The position numbers and the translations under genes are program-made. From contig NC_015666.1 of NCBI RefSeq assembly GCF_000217715.1, positions 756,270-820,269 of the forward strand: a stretch of 64,000 nucleotides of DNA, written 5' to 3'. Source of the DNA: Halopiger xanaduensis SH-6. GTDB taxonomy: Archaea; Halobacteriota; Halobacteria; Halobacteriales; Natrialbaceae. Positions 1 through 8,341 of the stretch are shown piece after piece (positions within the stretch are counted from its first letter, which is position 1; each line of letters starts with the position of its first letter). The notes under the pieces were generated by a model that saw only the letters and a program-made list of their open reading frames with translations, was not told where the DNA came from and searched no databases.

Positions 1-1
1 C

Positions 2-586
2 GAGACGACCGACCGGGCGCTGCTGACGCGCCTCTCCGACGAGCAGTTCGCGGCCCTTGAGGAGGCGATCCCGGAGACGGTCCCCGACGCGACGTTCGAT
101 CGGTGGAGCTCGTCCCTGTTGATTCGGACGCCCGACTACGAGCGCCCGTCGCTCGAGGCGACGGTCGGACTGGTGACGGCGGGCACCGTCGACCAGCCGG
201 TCGCCGACGAGGCCGAAGCCGTCTGCGTCGACGCCGGCGCGACCGTCGATCGAGTCGACGACATCGGCGTCGCGGCGCTCGACCGCACGCTCGATCAGGT
301 CGATCGGCTTCGCGAGGCGGACATGCTGATCGTCGCCGCCGGCCGCGAGGGCGCGCTCCCGACGGTTATCGCCGGGCTCGTCGACACGCCGGTCATCGGC
401 GTGCCCGTCTCGAGCGGCTACGGCTACGGCGGGGACGGCGAGGCGGCGCTTTCGGGGATGCTCCAGTCCTGTACCGTCATGTCGGTCGTTAACATCGACG
501 CCGGTTTCGTCGCCGGCGCGCAGGCGACGCTGATCGCCCGCACGATCGACGCGGCGCGAGCCGACGGATCCGGAGACGGAAAATAA
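2..586 (+). CDS. larB: LarB-type nickel-pincer cofactor synthase (5' end outside window)
   Basis: LarB carboxylates and hydrolyses nicotinic acid adenine dinucleotide in the first step of nickel-pincer nucleotide synthesis; its catalytic domain is related to PurE (AIR carboxylase). The visible 194 codons are open from the window edge and contain the family core: an AGTVDQPVADEA-like segment, then AAGREGALPTVIAGLVDTPVIG, then a glycine-rich SSGYGYGG stretch and SCTVMSVVNIDAGF near the C terminus. The N-terminal part of the family (about 60 residues) lies upstream of the window. An internal ATT/TTG near 119 is not the real start because the frame continues upstream with matching composition. 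Assignment to LarB rather than PurE rests on the VVNIDAGF-type ending. Confidence 0.85.
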   Translation, partial: ETTDRALLTRLSDEQFAALEEAIPETVPDATFDRWSSSLLIRTPDYERPSLEATVGLVTAGTVDQPVADEAEAVCVDAGATVDRVDDIGVAALDRTLDQVDRLREADMLIVAAGREGALPTVIAGLVDTPVIGVPVSSGYGYGGDGEAALSGMLQSCTVMSVVNIDAGFVAGAQATLIARTIDAARADGSGDGK

Positions 587-630
587 TATTTTGTCATACG
601 GAAAGACAAGACGTCGTTTGGCAAAGTCTT

Positions 631-637
631 TTTATAT
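631..637 (+). promoter_or_regulatory. TATA box for the small zinc protein
   Basis: TTTATAT lies 45 bases before the ATG at 682 in an AT-rich stretch after larB. Archaeal transcription starts about 25 bases downstream of the box, so a short leader of roughly 20 bases is expected. Confidence 0.5.
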
Positions 638-681
638 CCGTGTGCAGTATCCTTAGGTGCCGGCTTCGGCCGGTGTGACCA

Positions 682-831
682 ATGCCCAAGTGTAACCACT
701 GCGGCGCGCACGTGTCCGAGCGTTTCGCGCGGGTCTTCGCCGACGAACGCGGCGAAATCCACGCGTGCGTGAGTTGTTCGGCGAACGCGGGTATCGCCGA
801 GGCAGCCCGAGAACGCGCTCGCGGCACCTGA
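682..831 (+). CDS. Small CxxC-CxxC zinc-ribbon protein (49 aa)
   Basis: A 49-residue protein too short for ordinary gene callers. It begins [15 protein letters not shown], with Cys4 and Cys7 forming the first zinc knuckle, and has a second pair in CVSCSANAG (Cys29 and Cys32). A basic, alanine-rich helix ends the protein. This is the pattern of a haloarchaeal small zinc-finger family that I believe corresponds to DUF7563; that name is from memory. Its own TATA box at about 631 supports expression. Function is unknown; such proteins are usually thought to bind partner proteins or nucleic acid. Confidence 0.8.
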   Translation: MPKCNHCGAHVSERFARVFADERGEIHACVSCSANAGIAEAARERARGT

Positions 832-923
832 TCCGATCCCACCTGAGCATCGCGACGGACGAGCACCCGGTGGACTCCTACGGACGCGACGCTTTTTACC
901 GTCGTTCTCCTACGCCCGATTCG

Positions 924-1175
924 ATGGCCGACGAGCACGTCGTCTACGTCCTCGAGTGTGCCGACGGAACCCTCTATACGGGCTACACGACCGACCTCGA
1001 GCGACGCGTCGCCGAGCACGACGCGGGGGAGGGCGCCAAGTACACGCGCGGGCGCACGCCGGTGGAACTACAGTATCACGAGCGGTTCGCCTCGCGGTCG
1101 GCGGCGATGTCCCGCGAGTACGAGATCAAACAGCTGAGTCGTACCGAGAAGGAGCAGTTGATCGGCCTCGAGTAG
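924..1175 (+). CDS. GIY-YIG nuclease-domain protein
   Basis: An 83-residue stand-alone GIY-YIG domain of the UPF0213 (YhbQ-like) type. The signature is seen as [23 protein letters not shown] near residues 7-29, with the catalytic arginine candidate in LERR and a C-terminal [16 protein letters not shown] helix typical of the family. The second Y of the motif is present in the GYTT segment. The start is ATG 924, which gives the usual family length; the longer open frame upstream lacks homology. Members of this family are predicted structure-specific or single-strand nucleases, but most have no demonstrated activity. Confidence 0.85.
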   Translation: MADEHVVYVLECADGTLYTGYTTDLERRVAEHDAGEGAKYTRGRTPVELQYHERFASRSAAMSREYEIKQLSRTEKEQLIGLE

Positions 1176-1218
1176 CGGCTCGCCCGTCGCCGAACCGGCG
1201 GTTCGGACAGGGAGGTCG

Positions 1219-1836
1219 TCAGTCGTCCGCATCCGCATCCGCATCCGCGTCCGTCGTCCGCGGTGACGTCACGTTCGGGTCGATGAAGGCGTACTCGACG
1301 AGCATCCGGCCGAGTTTCTCGACGCGCTCCCGCAGGTCGTCCTCGCGGAATGCGCGGCCGTCGATCGCGTCCGGATCGGCCCGGAAGCGACTCGAGGCGT
1401 TGCGGATGCCGACCTGGTGAGGGAGGACCCAGCCGTGGACGCCCCGCACGGTGATCCGGAGGTGATCGAGCGTCGAGCCGTAGCTGCCGCCGCCGGCACT
1501 GGCGAGGAGGCCGACGGTCGTGTCCTCGTACTCGTCGAAGCCGCAGTAGTCGTGGAAGTTCTTCAGTGCACCCGAGTACGAGCCGTGGTAGACGGGCGTG
1601 CCGAGCGCGACGGCGTCGGCCTCGCGGACGAGTCGCTTGACCTCGCGAGCGTCGCCCTGCTCCCGGTCGTCGACGTCGGGATCGTAGACGGGCAGATCGT
1701 ACTCCCGCAGGTCCAGCAGGGTCGTTTCGGCGCCGCGGTCCTCGGCGGCGCGGAGGACGTACCGGAGCGCCGTTCGGGTGTAGCTTTCCGCCCGGAGGCT
1801 GCCGTTGACGGCGAGGACGGAGGGCGTCGGAGCCAT
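1219..1836 (-). CDS. NAD(P)H-dependent FMN reductase family protein
   Basis: A 205-residue flavodoxin-fold protein. The N terminus carries the FMN phosphate-binding loop (VNGSLRAESYT, about residues 10-20), and GTPVYHGSYSGALKNFHDY near 79-97 is the conserved isoalloxazine-side loop of the NADPH-dependent FMN reductase family (SsuE/ArsH/azoreductase-like). It is likely cytoplasmic and reduces FMN or quinone-type substrates with NAD(P)H. The last ten residues are a DADADADADD tail encoded by a six-base tandem repeat, probably dispensable and variable between strains. It is convergent with the GIY-YIG gene and divergent from the phosphohexomutase. Confidence 0.85.
   Translation of the reverse strand: MAPTPSVLAVNGSLRAESYTRTALRYVLRAAEDRGAETTLLDLREYDLPVYDPDVDDREQGDAREVKRLVREADAVALGTPVYHGSYSGALKNFHDYCGFDEYEDTTVGLLASAGGGSYGSTLDHLRITVRGVHGWVLPHQVGIRNASSRFRADPDAIDGRAFREDDLRERVEKLGRMLVEYAFIDPNVTSPRTTDADADADADD
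1228..1250. repeat. Six-base tandem repeat (CGCATC/CGCGTC) in the FMN reductase 3' end
   Basis: Three to four near-identical hexamers encode the Asp-Ala tail of the reductase. In-frame gain or loss of units would only change tail length. Confidence 0.8.
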
Positions 1837-1997
1837 ATTTTCACTAGTATACCATGACGTAAAGATCCGCGGTCTTCAGTAATTTCGTCCTACGAAAACG
1901 GCCGGTCGGCAACCGCGGTCGCGCTCGAGCGCGAGCGCGGGGTCCGTTCTCGAGCCGAGGGCGTCGCTTTTTTTGAGCGGGCCGGTGATGGGAAGAT

Positions 1998-3398
1998 ATG
2001 GAGCCGATCAGTTTCGGTACCGACGGCTGGCGGGCGACGCTCGATGAATTTACTGCGCCGCGCGTTCGGATGGTGGGGCAGGCCGTAGCGACGTATCTTC
2101 GCGACGAGGGTCGAGACGCGCCCGTCGTGATCGGCTACGACGCTCGCGAGACCTCCCGCGGCTTCGCCGAGGAACTGGCCCGGGTGCTGTGTGCGAACGG
2201 GTTCGACGTCATCGTGCCCGAGCGCGACCGGCCGACGCCGCTGGTCGCCCACGCCATCGTCGAACGGGACCTCGCCGGCGGACTGGCGATCACCGCCTCG
2301 CACAACCCGCCGGAGTACAACGGCGTGAAGTTCATCCCCGACGACGGCGCGCCGGCGCTCCCCGCGGTGACCGACGCCATCGCCGACCGGCTCGCCGACC
2401 CCGATCCCCTCCCCGAGAGCGAGCACGGCACCGTCGAGGAGGTCGACCTCGCCGGCCCCCACGCCGACGCCGTCCTCGAGCTGGTCGCCGACGTGACCGG
2501 TACCGACGACGTCGACCTTTCCGGGCTCACCGTCGCCTACGACGCCATGCACGGCAGCGGCCGTGGGACGACCGACGCCCTCCTCGAGCGTGCCGGCGCC
2601 TCCTTGGAGTGTCTGCGCTGCGAGCGCGACCCCGAGTTCGGCGGCGGCGCCCCCGAACCCGCCCCCGAAAACTTGGAGGCCTTAATCGACCTCGTCACCG
2701 ACGACGGCGCCGGGCCCGAACTGGGCGTCGCCAACGACGGCGACGCCGACCGGATCGCCATCGTCACCCCCGAACGGGGCTACCTCGACGAGAACCTCTT
2801 TTTCGCCGCGCTGTACGACTACCTGCTCGAGGACGACGCCGGCCCGGCGATCCGCACGGTCTCGACGACGTTCCTGATCGACCGCGTCGCCGAGGCCCAC
2901 GGCGAGACCGTCCACGAGGTGCCGGTCGGATTCAAGTGGGTCGCGCAGGGAATCGCCGAGCACGACGCCCTGGTCGGCGGCGAGGAGTCGGGCGGGTTCA
3001 CGATCCGCGGTCACGTCCGCGAAAAAGATGGGGTGCTGATGGCCCTGCTCGCGGCCGCGATGCACGCCGACGAACCCTTGGACGAGCGGGTCGACCGGCT
3101 GCTCGAGGAACACGGCACCGTCGTCCAGGACAAGCTCAGCGTCGACTGCCCCGACGACGAGAAGGAACGCGTGCTCGAGGATCTCGAGGACGAGATTCCG
3201 GACGCCGTCGCGGGCACCGACGTCGAGGGCGTCAACACCGCTGACGGCTTCAAACTGCAACTCGCCGACGGCTCGTGGCTGCTGATCCGCCCCAGCGGGA
3301 CCGAGCCCGTGCTGCGGGTCTACGCCGAGGCGTCCGACGAGGACCGCGTGGCGGAGCTGCTCGAGGCCGGCGAGGAGTTAGTCGAGCCGCTGGTGTGA
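1998..3398 (+). CDS. Phosphoglucomutase/phosphomannomutase family phosphohexomutase
   Basis: A 466-residue alpha-D-phosphohexomutase that interconverts hexose 1- and 6-phosphates. All four family loops are visible: SFGTDGWRAT at 5-14, the phosphoserine loop TASHNPP near 98-104, the magnesium loop DGDADR near 247, the sugar-binding GEESGG near 328, and the phosphate-binding RPSGTEP near 430. The ATG at 1998 is directly after an AT-poor leader and gives full family length. Whether glucose, mannose or glucosamine phosphate is the substrate cannot be told from sequence. The stop codon lies exactly where the toxin remnant begins, so this gene marks the left boundary of the accessory island. Confidence 0.92.
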   Translation: MEPISFGTDGWRATLDEFTAPRVRMVGQAVATYLRDEGRDAPVVIGYDARETSRGFAEELARVLCANGFDVIVPERDRPTPLVAHAIVERDLAGGLAITASHNPPEYNGVKFIPDDGAPALPAVTDAIADRLADPDPLPESEHGTVEEVDLAGPHADAVLELVADVTGTDDVDLSGLTVAYDAMHGSGRGTTDALLERAGASLECLRCERDPEFGGGAPEPAPENLEALIDLVTDDGAGPELGVANDGDADRIAIVTPERGYLDENLFFAALYDYLLEDDAGPAIRTVSTTFLIDRVAEAHGETVHEVPVGFKWVAQGIAEHDALVGGEESGGFTIRGHVREKDGVLMALLAAAMHADEPLDERVDRLLEEHGTVVQDKLSVDCPDDEKERVLEDLEDEIPDAVAGTDVEGVNTADGFKLQLADGSWLLIRPSGTEPVLRVYAEASDEDRVAELLEAGEELVEPLV

Positions 3399-3399
3399 C

Positions 3400-5235
3400 T
3401 CTCGGAGTTGTATCCGGCAGCGAGCCCTCGAGTCGCTAGCCGTCTACAAGTCGACGTTCATCTCGTTCGGCAGCAAGGTCGTTGAAACGACCGGGAGCGT
3501 CGCCGAATCCGTCGGCGATACGACCGCGGGGACGACGATCTACGTCGAAGCGAGCGACCGGAACGGCAACGAAGACGAGACGGTCGGAGTCGAACGGGCG
3601 AACTTCTACGGCGAGGCGGCCGGCAGCCTCTACACGGGCACTCCTGCCGATTACGTCGTGGCCAGCGAGTTCGCAACCGTCTCCGGGTTCTCCGCGAGTC
3701 TCGGTGTGGCGTTCCAAGACGTTTCGCAGCTCATCGACGATCCAGCGGCCGTCGCCGAGGGGATCACTGCGCTGCTCGAACTCGCCAAATCGGAGGGGCT
3801 CGGCACCGCTGAGACGCTCGTCAAGACGATGGCGCAGGACGTCGAGCGAAAGCAGGCGGTGAACAATCCCTACGGCTCGCTCGAGGAACAGGACGATCGG
3901 TATCTGTACGAGACGTTCCGGGCGAACTGGTACGAGGGGTACGCCGCGGGTCTCCTCGCAAAGACGGCCCTCGGCGGTGCAGCCTCGAGTAGTGCGAAAG
4001 CGACGATCAAGAGCACCGACACCGCCCAGGACGTCGGCTCGAGACTCGCCGATACGAAGGCGCTGAAGGCCCTCGATCGGGTCAGCGATGCGAAGAAAGC
4101 CGCGAAAGGCCGTGCGACCGCCCGGATTCTGCTGGCCGTCGACGGCGACGCGGCCGAACCGCTGCTGAGTCAGGCCGACACCGCTGGCGGGGCGTACCGG
4201 CTCTGGCAGCAGCAGCGTGCGATGGATGCTGACGTCGATTCGCTTCCGGACGCTCGCCAAGAGCAACTCGGTCAGTATCTCCTGCGAACGGGTGACGACG
4301 GCGCGAAACTTGTCGACGATCTCGACGCCGATGCGCGTGACGAGTTCTTCGGAACACCGTGTCGTCGCCCTCAGATCTCGGGACCCAATGCAGAAATCTC
4401 GCAGCAGGCGAGTGACGCCCGGCTACTGTCGATCGATTGCGGTGACATCAGCGAGGATCTCCGCGATCAACTGACGGTCGTCAACAGTCGCAGTGACTCG
4501 TTCGATGCGAACCAGTTCGTGAAAAGCACCGACGCTGATAGCCGGCAGGTCCTCGAGCGCGTTGACGATGCGACCACCAGGCAGATGCTGGCCCGCTACG
4601 GCGAGGGCGATCTCGAAGCGGATCATCTCCAGCAGATGAATAAGCTGCTGGATGATGGAAAGATGGTCCAAGCCGATATCCAGCAGATGATGGGGATGCT
4701 GGAAACGAAGGCCGACAATCCCCTCATCGAGGATACCATTCAAGCAAATGACCTCCTTGAAATCCCGGAACAGGGTAATGATCTGAGCACAACTCGACTC
4801 GTGGTCACTGACAATAACGGGAATCTTCGCTGGCTCGAGCGTGGTGTCTTTAACCCAGATACTAGCAACAAAGACTACGGATGGGCCTATCTGGAAGCAC
4901 GTCATATTGATGGGGAGTTGATGAAGGAGAAGAGAGCAACTACCCTTTGGCCAACGGGCCAGAATTTCGATTCAAAGACGCAGCCAATTCCGAATTCGAT
5001 GTCGGAAAGAGACATCAGTAAAGCCATTTACAAAGCTCTTGAAGACACAGAGACGACTCCACAAGACTCATTCAAGTTCAGCAAATTCGACCAAAGCTTC
5101 GTCGATAGAACAGGCGTTTCAGAGATCGAAGTTATAATCAGAAACGGTAATGTTCGGACTGCTTACCCAACAAAGGGTTCAGCGGTCTGGAAATATATCA
5201 GTCAGAACGACGTTGGCTGGAGACATGAGGGGTGA
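3400..5235 (+). pseudogene. 5'-truncated polymorphic toxin with EndoU/BECR-like C-terminal tip
   Basis: The frame is open from 3382, inside the end of the mutase gene, to 5235, yet has no ATG, GTG or TTG before the GTG at 3658, and no export signal; the 5' part of a larger gene is missing. The first part reads as a beta-rich linker, followed by a long alpha-helical body (about 3685-4350, including DTAQDVGSRLADTKALKAL and ADTAGGAYRLWQQQ). The last 140 codons drop in GC and look like a nuclease tip: DYGWAYLEARHIDGE with a candidate catalytic His, then SFVDRTGVSEIEV and NGNVRTAYPTKGSAVW, a pattern of EndoU/BECR-fold RNase toxins. It overlaps or abuts its putative immunity gene. Without a start or secretion signal it may be silent, or translated from an internal start as an intracellular fragment. 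Toxin class is inferred from motifs only. Confidence 0.7.
4021..4067 (+). repeat. 47-bp direct repeat, copy 1 (in toxin body)
   Basis: Identical over 47 bases to 8380-8426. The homology extends leftwards to about 3983 with scattered mismatches. It encodes the TAQDVGSRLADTKALK segment of the toxin body. Confidence 0.95.
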
Positions 5236-5240
5236 TAAAC

Positions 5241-5738
5241 ATGGGTGATAAGCATGATAAAATCGATATAGAAGTCGAATCACCGCCGGCTGACCATCTA
5301 CAGAAAGGATGGATGCCAGGTGCCGACATGCGTATCCACCCGGGTGGAATTGAGGACGGAGAGGATCGTCCTTGGGATGACGTGAGCCTGCCGAACGAAG
5401 TGTTCCCTGATCTGCTCCGGTGCATGGCTGCGATCCTCGAGGACGAGGAGTGCGCTGCAGAGTTCGATATGGGAGAACTCGAATTCACACCTGTCCCAGA
5501 GAACGACGCCGTGGGCGTATATTTCCACATTGATGGACTGCCACGAGACGTCCGGAATGATGTACCGGAGCTCGTCGATCGTACTGCGCTCGTCAAGGAG
5601 ATCTACACGACCATCAGATGGTGGGCCGATGAAGCACTGTCGGCTAACGACGATTTGACGGATACTGATTGGTTTCAGCCGATCGATACAGCGCTCACAG
5701 AGGCTGAACAGGTTCTCGAAGAAGAGGGAATTCATTAA
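5241..5738 (+). CDS. Putative immunity protein paired with the truncated toxin
   Basis: A small (165 aa from ATG 5241), very acidic soluble protein immediately after the toxin. A GTG at 5232 overlaps the toxin stop by four bases (GTGA) and would add three residues, so translational coupling is possible; the ATG is the stronger codon. I recognise no named domain. The location directly behind a nuclease tip, the small size and the acidity are what immunity proteins look like, and it should bind and neutralise the adjacent tip. It is followed by an AT-rich 70-base gap and then a second unrelated small gene of the same kind. The function is inferred from context. Confidence 0.65.
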   Translation: MGDKHDKIDIEVESPPADHLQKGWMPGADMRIHPGGIEDGEDRPWDDVSLPNEVFPDLLRCMAAILEDEECAAEFDMGELEFTPVPENDAVGVYFHIDGLPRDVRNDVPELVDRTALVKEIYTTIRWWADEALSANDDLTDTDWFQPIDTALTEAEQVLEEEGIH

Positions 5739-5809
5739 CCTTCGTCGTCTACTATCTCAGTATATCTCTCCCTATTGGACACACGATCCTGACACTAAGT
5801 CAGTGCAAC

Positions 5810-6505
5810 ATGACGTCTGATTGGCTCCTTACACTGCATTTATGCTATCAACCAGGAGAAAAAACTGCCCCTCAGAATGTTCTCGAGTGGTTATTTGAGA
5901 ATGGGTGCCTCACTGAAGAAGAAGGGAGTAACGATCGGTGCCACTACTATTCGAAATCAATGGACAGGCCCCAATCGGATATGCCGACGGAACGAGCGCT
6001 ATCCGAACTGGAAGACGAAGAAGGATATCTTCGGCTCTGGTTAGATGGTATCCAATTAACCTTCCAGAACTGGGATGATTACGATGGAGTTCCCCAGCTA
6101 CCATATTATACCTTCAAAATCCCCAAAAGGGAGTTGAAGGTAGCAGATCCATCTGAGAATGAAATATGGAAGGTGAACACTGTACTCAATCTCGTTGCGA
6201 ACTTCGCCGACAAAACGGAGGTATTCTACGGATTTGGTGATTTCCCAGCTGGTGAACGCGCATCCGATCGACAAGATGTCGATGCCCTCCGACGGGGAGA
6301 GTTTGAGCACATATTTTGGTTCAATTACTTCTCGGAACCCATCGTGTCGGAGATCGGTCGGGAACACCTCCTTGACGCACCCGGAGAACGTGTCGAAGAA
6401 CGGCCGTCAGGAGCTATACTCCTTGTTCCGTATCTTAATCTCGCAGATAGAAGCGACCCTCATCCGCGGGAAGTAGAAAAGTATCTCGAGATATATCCTC
6501 CGTAG
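5810..6505 (+). CDS. Orphan putative immunity protein 2
   Basis: A 231-residue protein encoded in the AT-richest part of the island. It has no signal peptide or membrane segment. The C-terminal part (FWFNYFSEPIVSEIGRE followed by LLDAPGERVEE and a hydrophobic ILLVPYLNL strand) resembles the end of a widespread immunity-protein group found behind bacterial polymorphic and type VI toxins, in which a conserved Gly-Arg-Glu and a Glu-Glu precede the final strands. No toxin gene precedes it directly; a relic toxin tip lies just downstream. Probably an orphan immunity gene retained after loss of its toxin. Family membership is a resemblance only. Confidence 0.6.
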   Translation: MTSDWLLTLHLCYQPGEKTAPQNVLEWLFENGCLTEEEGSNDRCHYYSKSMDRPQSDMPTERALSELEDEEGYLRLWLDGIQLTFQNWDDYDGVPQLPYYTFKIPKRELKVADPSENEIWKVNTVLNLVANFADKTEVFYGFGDFPAGERASDRQDVDALRRGEFEHIFWFNYFSEPIVSEIGREHLLDAPGERVEERPSGAILLVPYLNLADRSDPHPREVEKYLEIYPP

Positions 6506-6611
6506 CGTAAACACGAAAACAACTCAACAAGACTCATTTACGTACAGCGACTTCGATGACGAATTCGTAGATAGAACAGGCGTTTGCTCACTGAATTTGA
6601 GACAAAGTTAA
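6504..6611 (+). pseudogene. Relic of a toxin C-terminal tip
   Basis: Translated in frame from 6504 it reads TTQQDSFTYSDFDDEFVDRT followed by GV, which aligns residue for residue with TTPQDSFKFSKFDQSFVDRT plus GV in the tip of the truncated toxin (about 5059-5120). The nucleotide match is also strong, with GTAGATAGAACAGGCGTTT shared almost exactly. After GV the similarity stops and a stop codon follows at 6609. No start codon or body precedes it. This is a fragment of a second, related toxin tip. Confidence 0.8.
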
Positions 6612-6709
6612 CTGAATTAGATGAGGAACTCGAGAATTGCGATCAAATGCTGCCACGAATGTATACCGCGCTGACTGCTAATATAGCCGTAAAATCAAAC
6701 CATGACTGA
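6575..6709 (+). pseudogene. Remnant 3' end of a small gene overlapping the next start
   Basis: An open stretch in another frame than the toxin relic, ending TANIAVKSNHD with its stop at 6707-6709, so that it overlaps the ATG at 6702 in the tight way of operon neighbours. It has no plausible start. It may be the tail of a lost immunity gene that once preceded the gene at 6702. Weak evidence, based on frame continuity and overlap only. Confidence 0.3.
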
Positions 6710-7214
6710 CGAAGCCCAGTTTTCGATCGGATTCGTTTTAACGTCGCCGAGCGTCGACGACGTGAAAAGCGGGCGACCGCCCAGTTCGGGATCCGTGCGT
6801 CTCTCGACGGCCGACGGGGTGGAAGAGTACAGCCTCACTTTATTCACGAGCTCTGTCAGGAAAGCACTAGACGCTGTGAAGAAACTGCTCCGGGGTGACC
6901 GCGGGGGCGTGCCTACTCACGACGAGGCATATCTGGTATTCGAATTAGAAGATGAACAGCATGGTCACGTCACGCTCTGTTATAGCCGCGATGCGATCGA
7001 CGATCCGAAACGGCGGGTGGTGTCTCGCGATCAACGGTCGCTTGATGCTATCCTGCCGCTACCAGTGCTGGTCGATGAAGCCGTTACGGCCGTAGCAGAC
7101 TTGCTCGATCGCATCGCACAACTGAACGAGAGTGTTGACGAGTACGGGTGGTTCCAAAATCTGAACGGGGAACTCAGGTCCGTCCGAGACGTGGCTGACG
7201 GTCACCTTCAGTAA
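6702..7214 (+). CDS. Orphan putative immunity protein 3
   Basis: A 170-residue soluble acidic protein starting MTDEAQFSIGFVL. It has a beta-rich N-terminal half (VRLSTADGVEEYSLTLF) and a helical C-terminal half with AVTAVADLLDRIAQLNESV. No known domain is recognised. It sits between two toxin relics, a tip fragment upstream and a body-plus-tip fragment downstream, which is the arrangement expected if toxin tips have been lost while immunity genes remain. GC is intermediate between the AT-rich gene before it and the chromosome. Role inferred from context. Confidence 0.6.
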   Translation: MTDEAQFSIGFVLTSPSVDDVKSGRPPSSGSVRLSTADGVEEYSLTLFTSSVRKALDAVKKLLRGDRGGVPTHDEAYLVFELEDEQHGHVTLCYSRDAIDDPKRRVVSRDQRSLDAILPLPVLVDEAVTAVADLLDRIAQLNESVDEYGWFQNLNGELRSVRDVADGHLQ

Positions 7215-7263
7215 CGCTTCCTTCTATTCTGCTATACTCGATGCCGAAGCCCTGTCGAGTTAG

Positions 7264-7437
7264 GCTGACATCGCCAGGCAGGCATACCGGCTGTGGCGCT
7301 TCGATCGCAGGATCGACGCCGAGTCGACGTGATGCCCGAAGCATGAGGACAAGAAACCAGTCACGGTCTACGTGGGATCGAACGGGTTCACTCAAACAGC
7401 ATACCCCAAAACCTGCCGTAGATACCTACTGATCACG
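7264..7437 (+). pseudogene. Relic of toxin body and tip, in frame with the next gene
   Basis: From 7264 the frame reads ADIARQAYRLWRFDRRIDAE, matching the body segment ADTAGGAYRLWQQQRAMDAD of the truncated toxin, and then stops at 7330. After the stop, in the same frame, VTVYVGSNGFTQTAYPKT matches the last strand of the tip, IEVIIRNGNVRTAYPTKG. The middle of the toxin has been deleted. The frame then continues without a stop into the ATG of the gene at 7438, so the tip tail is now fused to the front of that gene. Confidence 0.75.
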
Positions 7438-7974
7438 ATGGAACTAATCGATGCACATATAGACGACGTCGGATCGAAAAACGGACAGCGACGCGTCGTC
7501 GTCTCGGTAGACGGAACGAAGTTTGGCGTGTTCGACGGCTACAAGCAGAGCAAAGGCGGTGCTCTTCAGGTTGCGACTGCCGAGTGGCTCGAACAGAGAG
7601 ACGCGGAAGTACTGCTAATGGGGACGATGACGACAGACGTGGTGCCCGTCGAATCCGAGGGGCGTTCGATCGACCCGTCGACAGACAATCCGACTGGATG
7701 GCAGGATCATGCGTTCCAAGGAACCGTCGAAGCCGTCGTTGACGATACTGCCACGTTGCTGGAGGAGATACGGCTCGTAGACGGATTCGAACCGGGTGAT
7801 CGAGGACAGGAACTTGATCCTGCGTCCTTCGAGAACCTCCCTTCGGCAGTTATCTCACTTGGATGCGGAGCGATGCTGCTCGATCTTTCAGACGTCGATC
7901 AGGAAGTCACGACGAGTGAACATGTACGGTTTGTAAGCAGCCGTATGGACGTGCTGGGGTACAGATTACCGTAA
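7438..7974 (+). CDS. Orphan putative immunity protein 4
   Basis: A 178-residue protein from ATG 7438, MELIDAHIDDVGSKNGQRR onwards, ending VSSRMDVLGYRLP. No domain is recognised. It directly follows a relic of a TAYP-type nuclease tip and lies in the same frame, so the longer open frame from GTG 7372 is toxin tail rather than part of this protein. Six consecutive T bases occur about 25 bases after the stop. As with its neighbours, the immunity assignment comes from position behind a toxin remnant. Confidence 0.6.
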   Translation: MELIDAHIDDVGSKNGQRRVVVSVDGTKFGVFDGYKQSKGGALQVATAEWLEQRDAEVLLMGTMTTDVVPVESEGRSIDPSTDNPTGWQDHAFQGTVEAVVDDTATLLEEIRLVDGFEPGDRGQELDPASFENLPSAVISLGCGAMLLDLSDVDQEVTTSEHVRFVSSRMDVLGYRLP

Positions 7975-7997
7975 CTCCCGACCTTCCGTCAATCGAC

Positions 7998-8003
7998 TTT
8001 TTT
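7998..8003 (+). terminator. Oligo-T tract after immunity gene 4
   Basis: Six T bases followed by CTC, 24 bases past the stop codon. Oligo-T runs act as archaeal transcription terminators; a small GACTGT/ACAGTC inverted repeat follows at 8011-8033. Confidence 0.4.
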
Positions 8004-8341
8004 CTCAGGGACTGTCGCATGATCAGCTAACAGTCTCTGCTAGCCAACGCTCCAGCGGAAAAACTCCGAATGCTGCGTCAGGGTCGCGGTCGAGAGCGAC
8101 GCGATTCCGACCGCAGTGCGCCGGCGCGACTCGGAGGTCCGCGAGCACAATCCCTCCGAACTCGCTCGAAAGCATTCGAAGCCGACCAAACGGTTGTCGA
8201 GCGTTAATCCAGAAGCTAACTCAGGTCCAGAACAACCCCATATCCCTCAGAGAATGAGGATCCGGAACGCTATGGGACTTCTGTACGGACCGATACCAGA
8301 CCAGACAACTTCCTCGCGGAGACCGCCACCAAGCGACTTAG

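Noticed and set aside
1228-1250. Hexamer repeat as a phase-variable switch
   Set aside because: The unit is six bases, so copy changes stay in frame and alter only the length of an Asp-Ala tail.
3436-4266. 276-codon open frame on the minus strand in the toxin body
   Set aside because: Antisense to the toxin remnant, whose plus-strand helical-body sequence recurs at three places in the island and so is the real frame.
7372-7437. GTG start for the gene at 7438
   Set aside because: The 22 added residues are the tail of a degraded toxin tip, so ATG 7438 is preferred.
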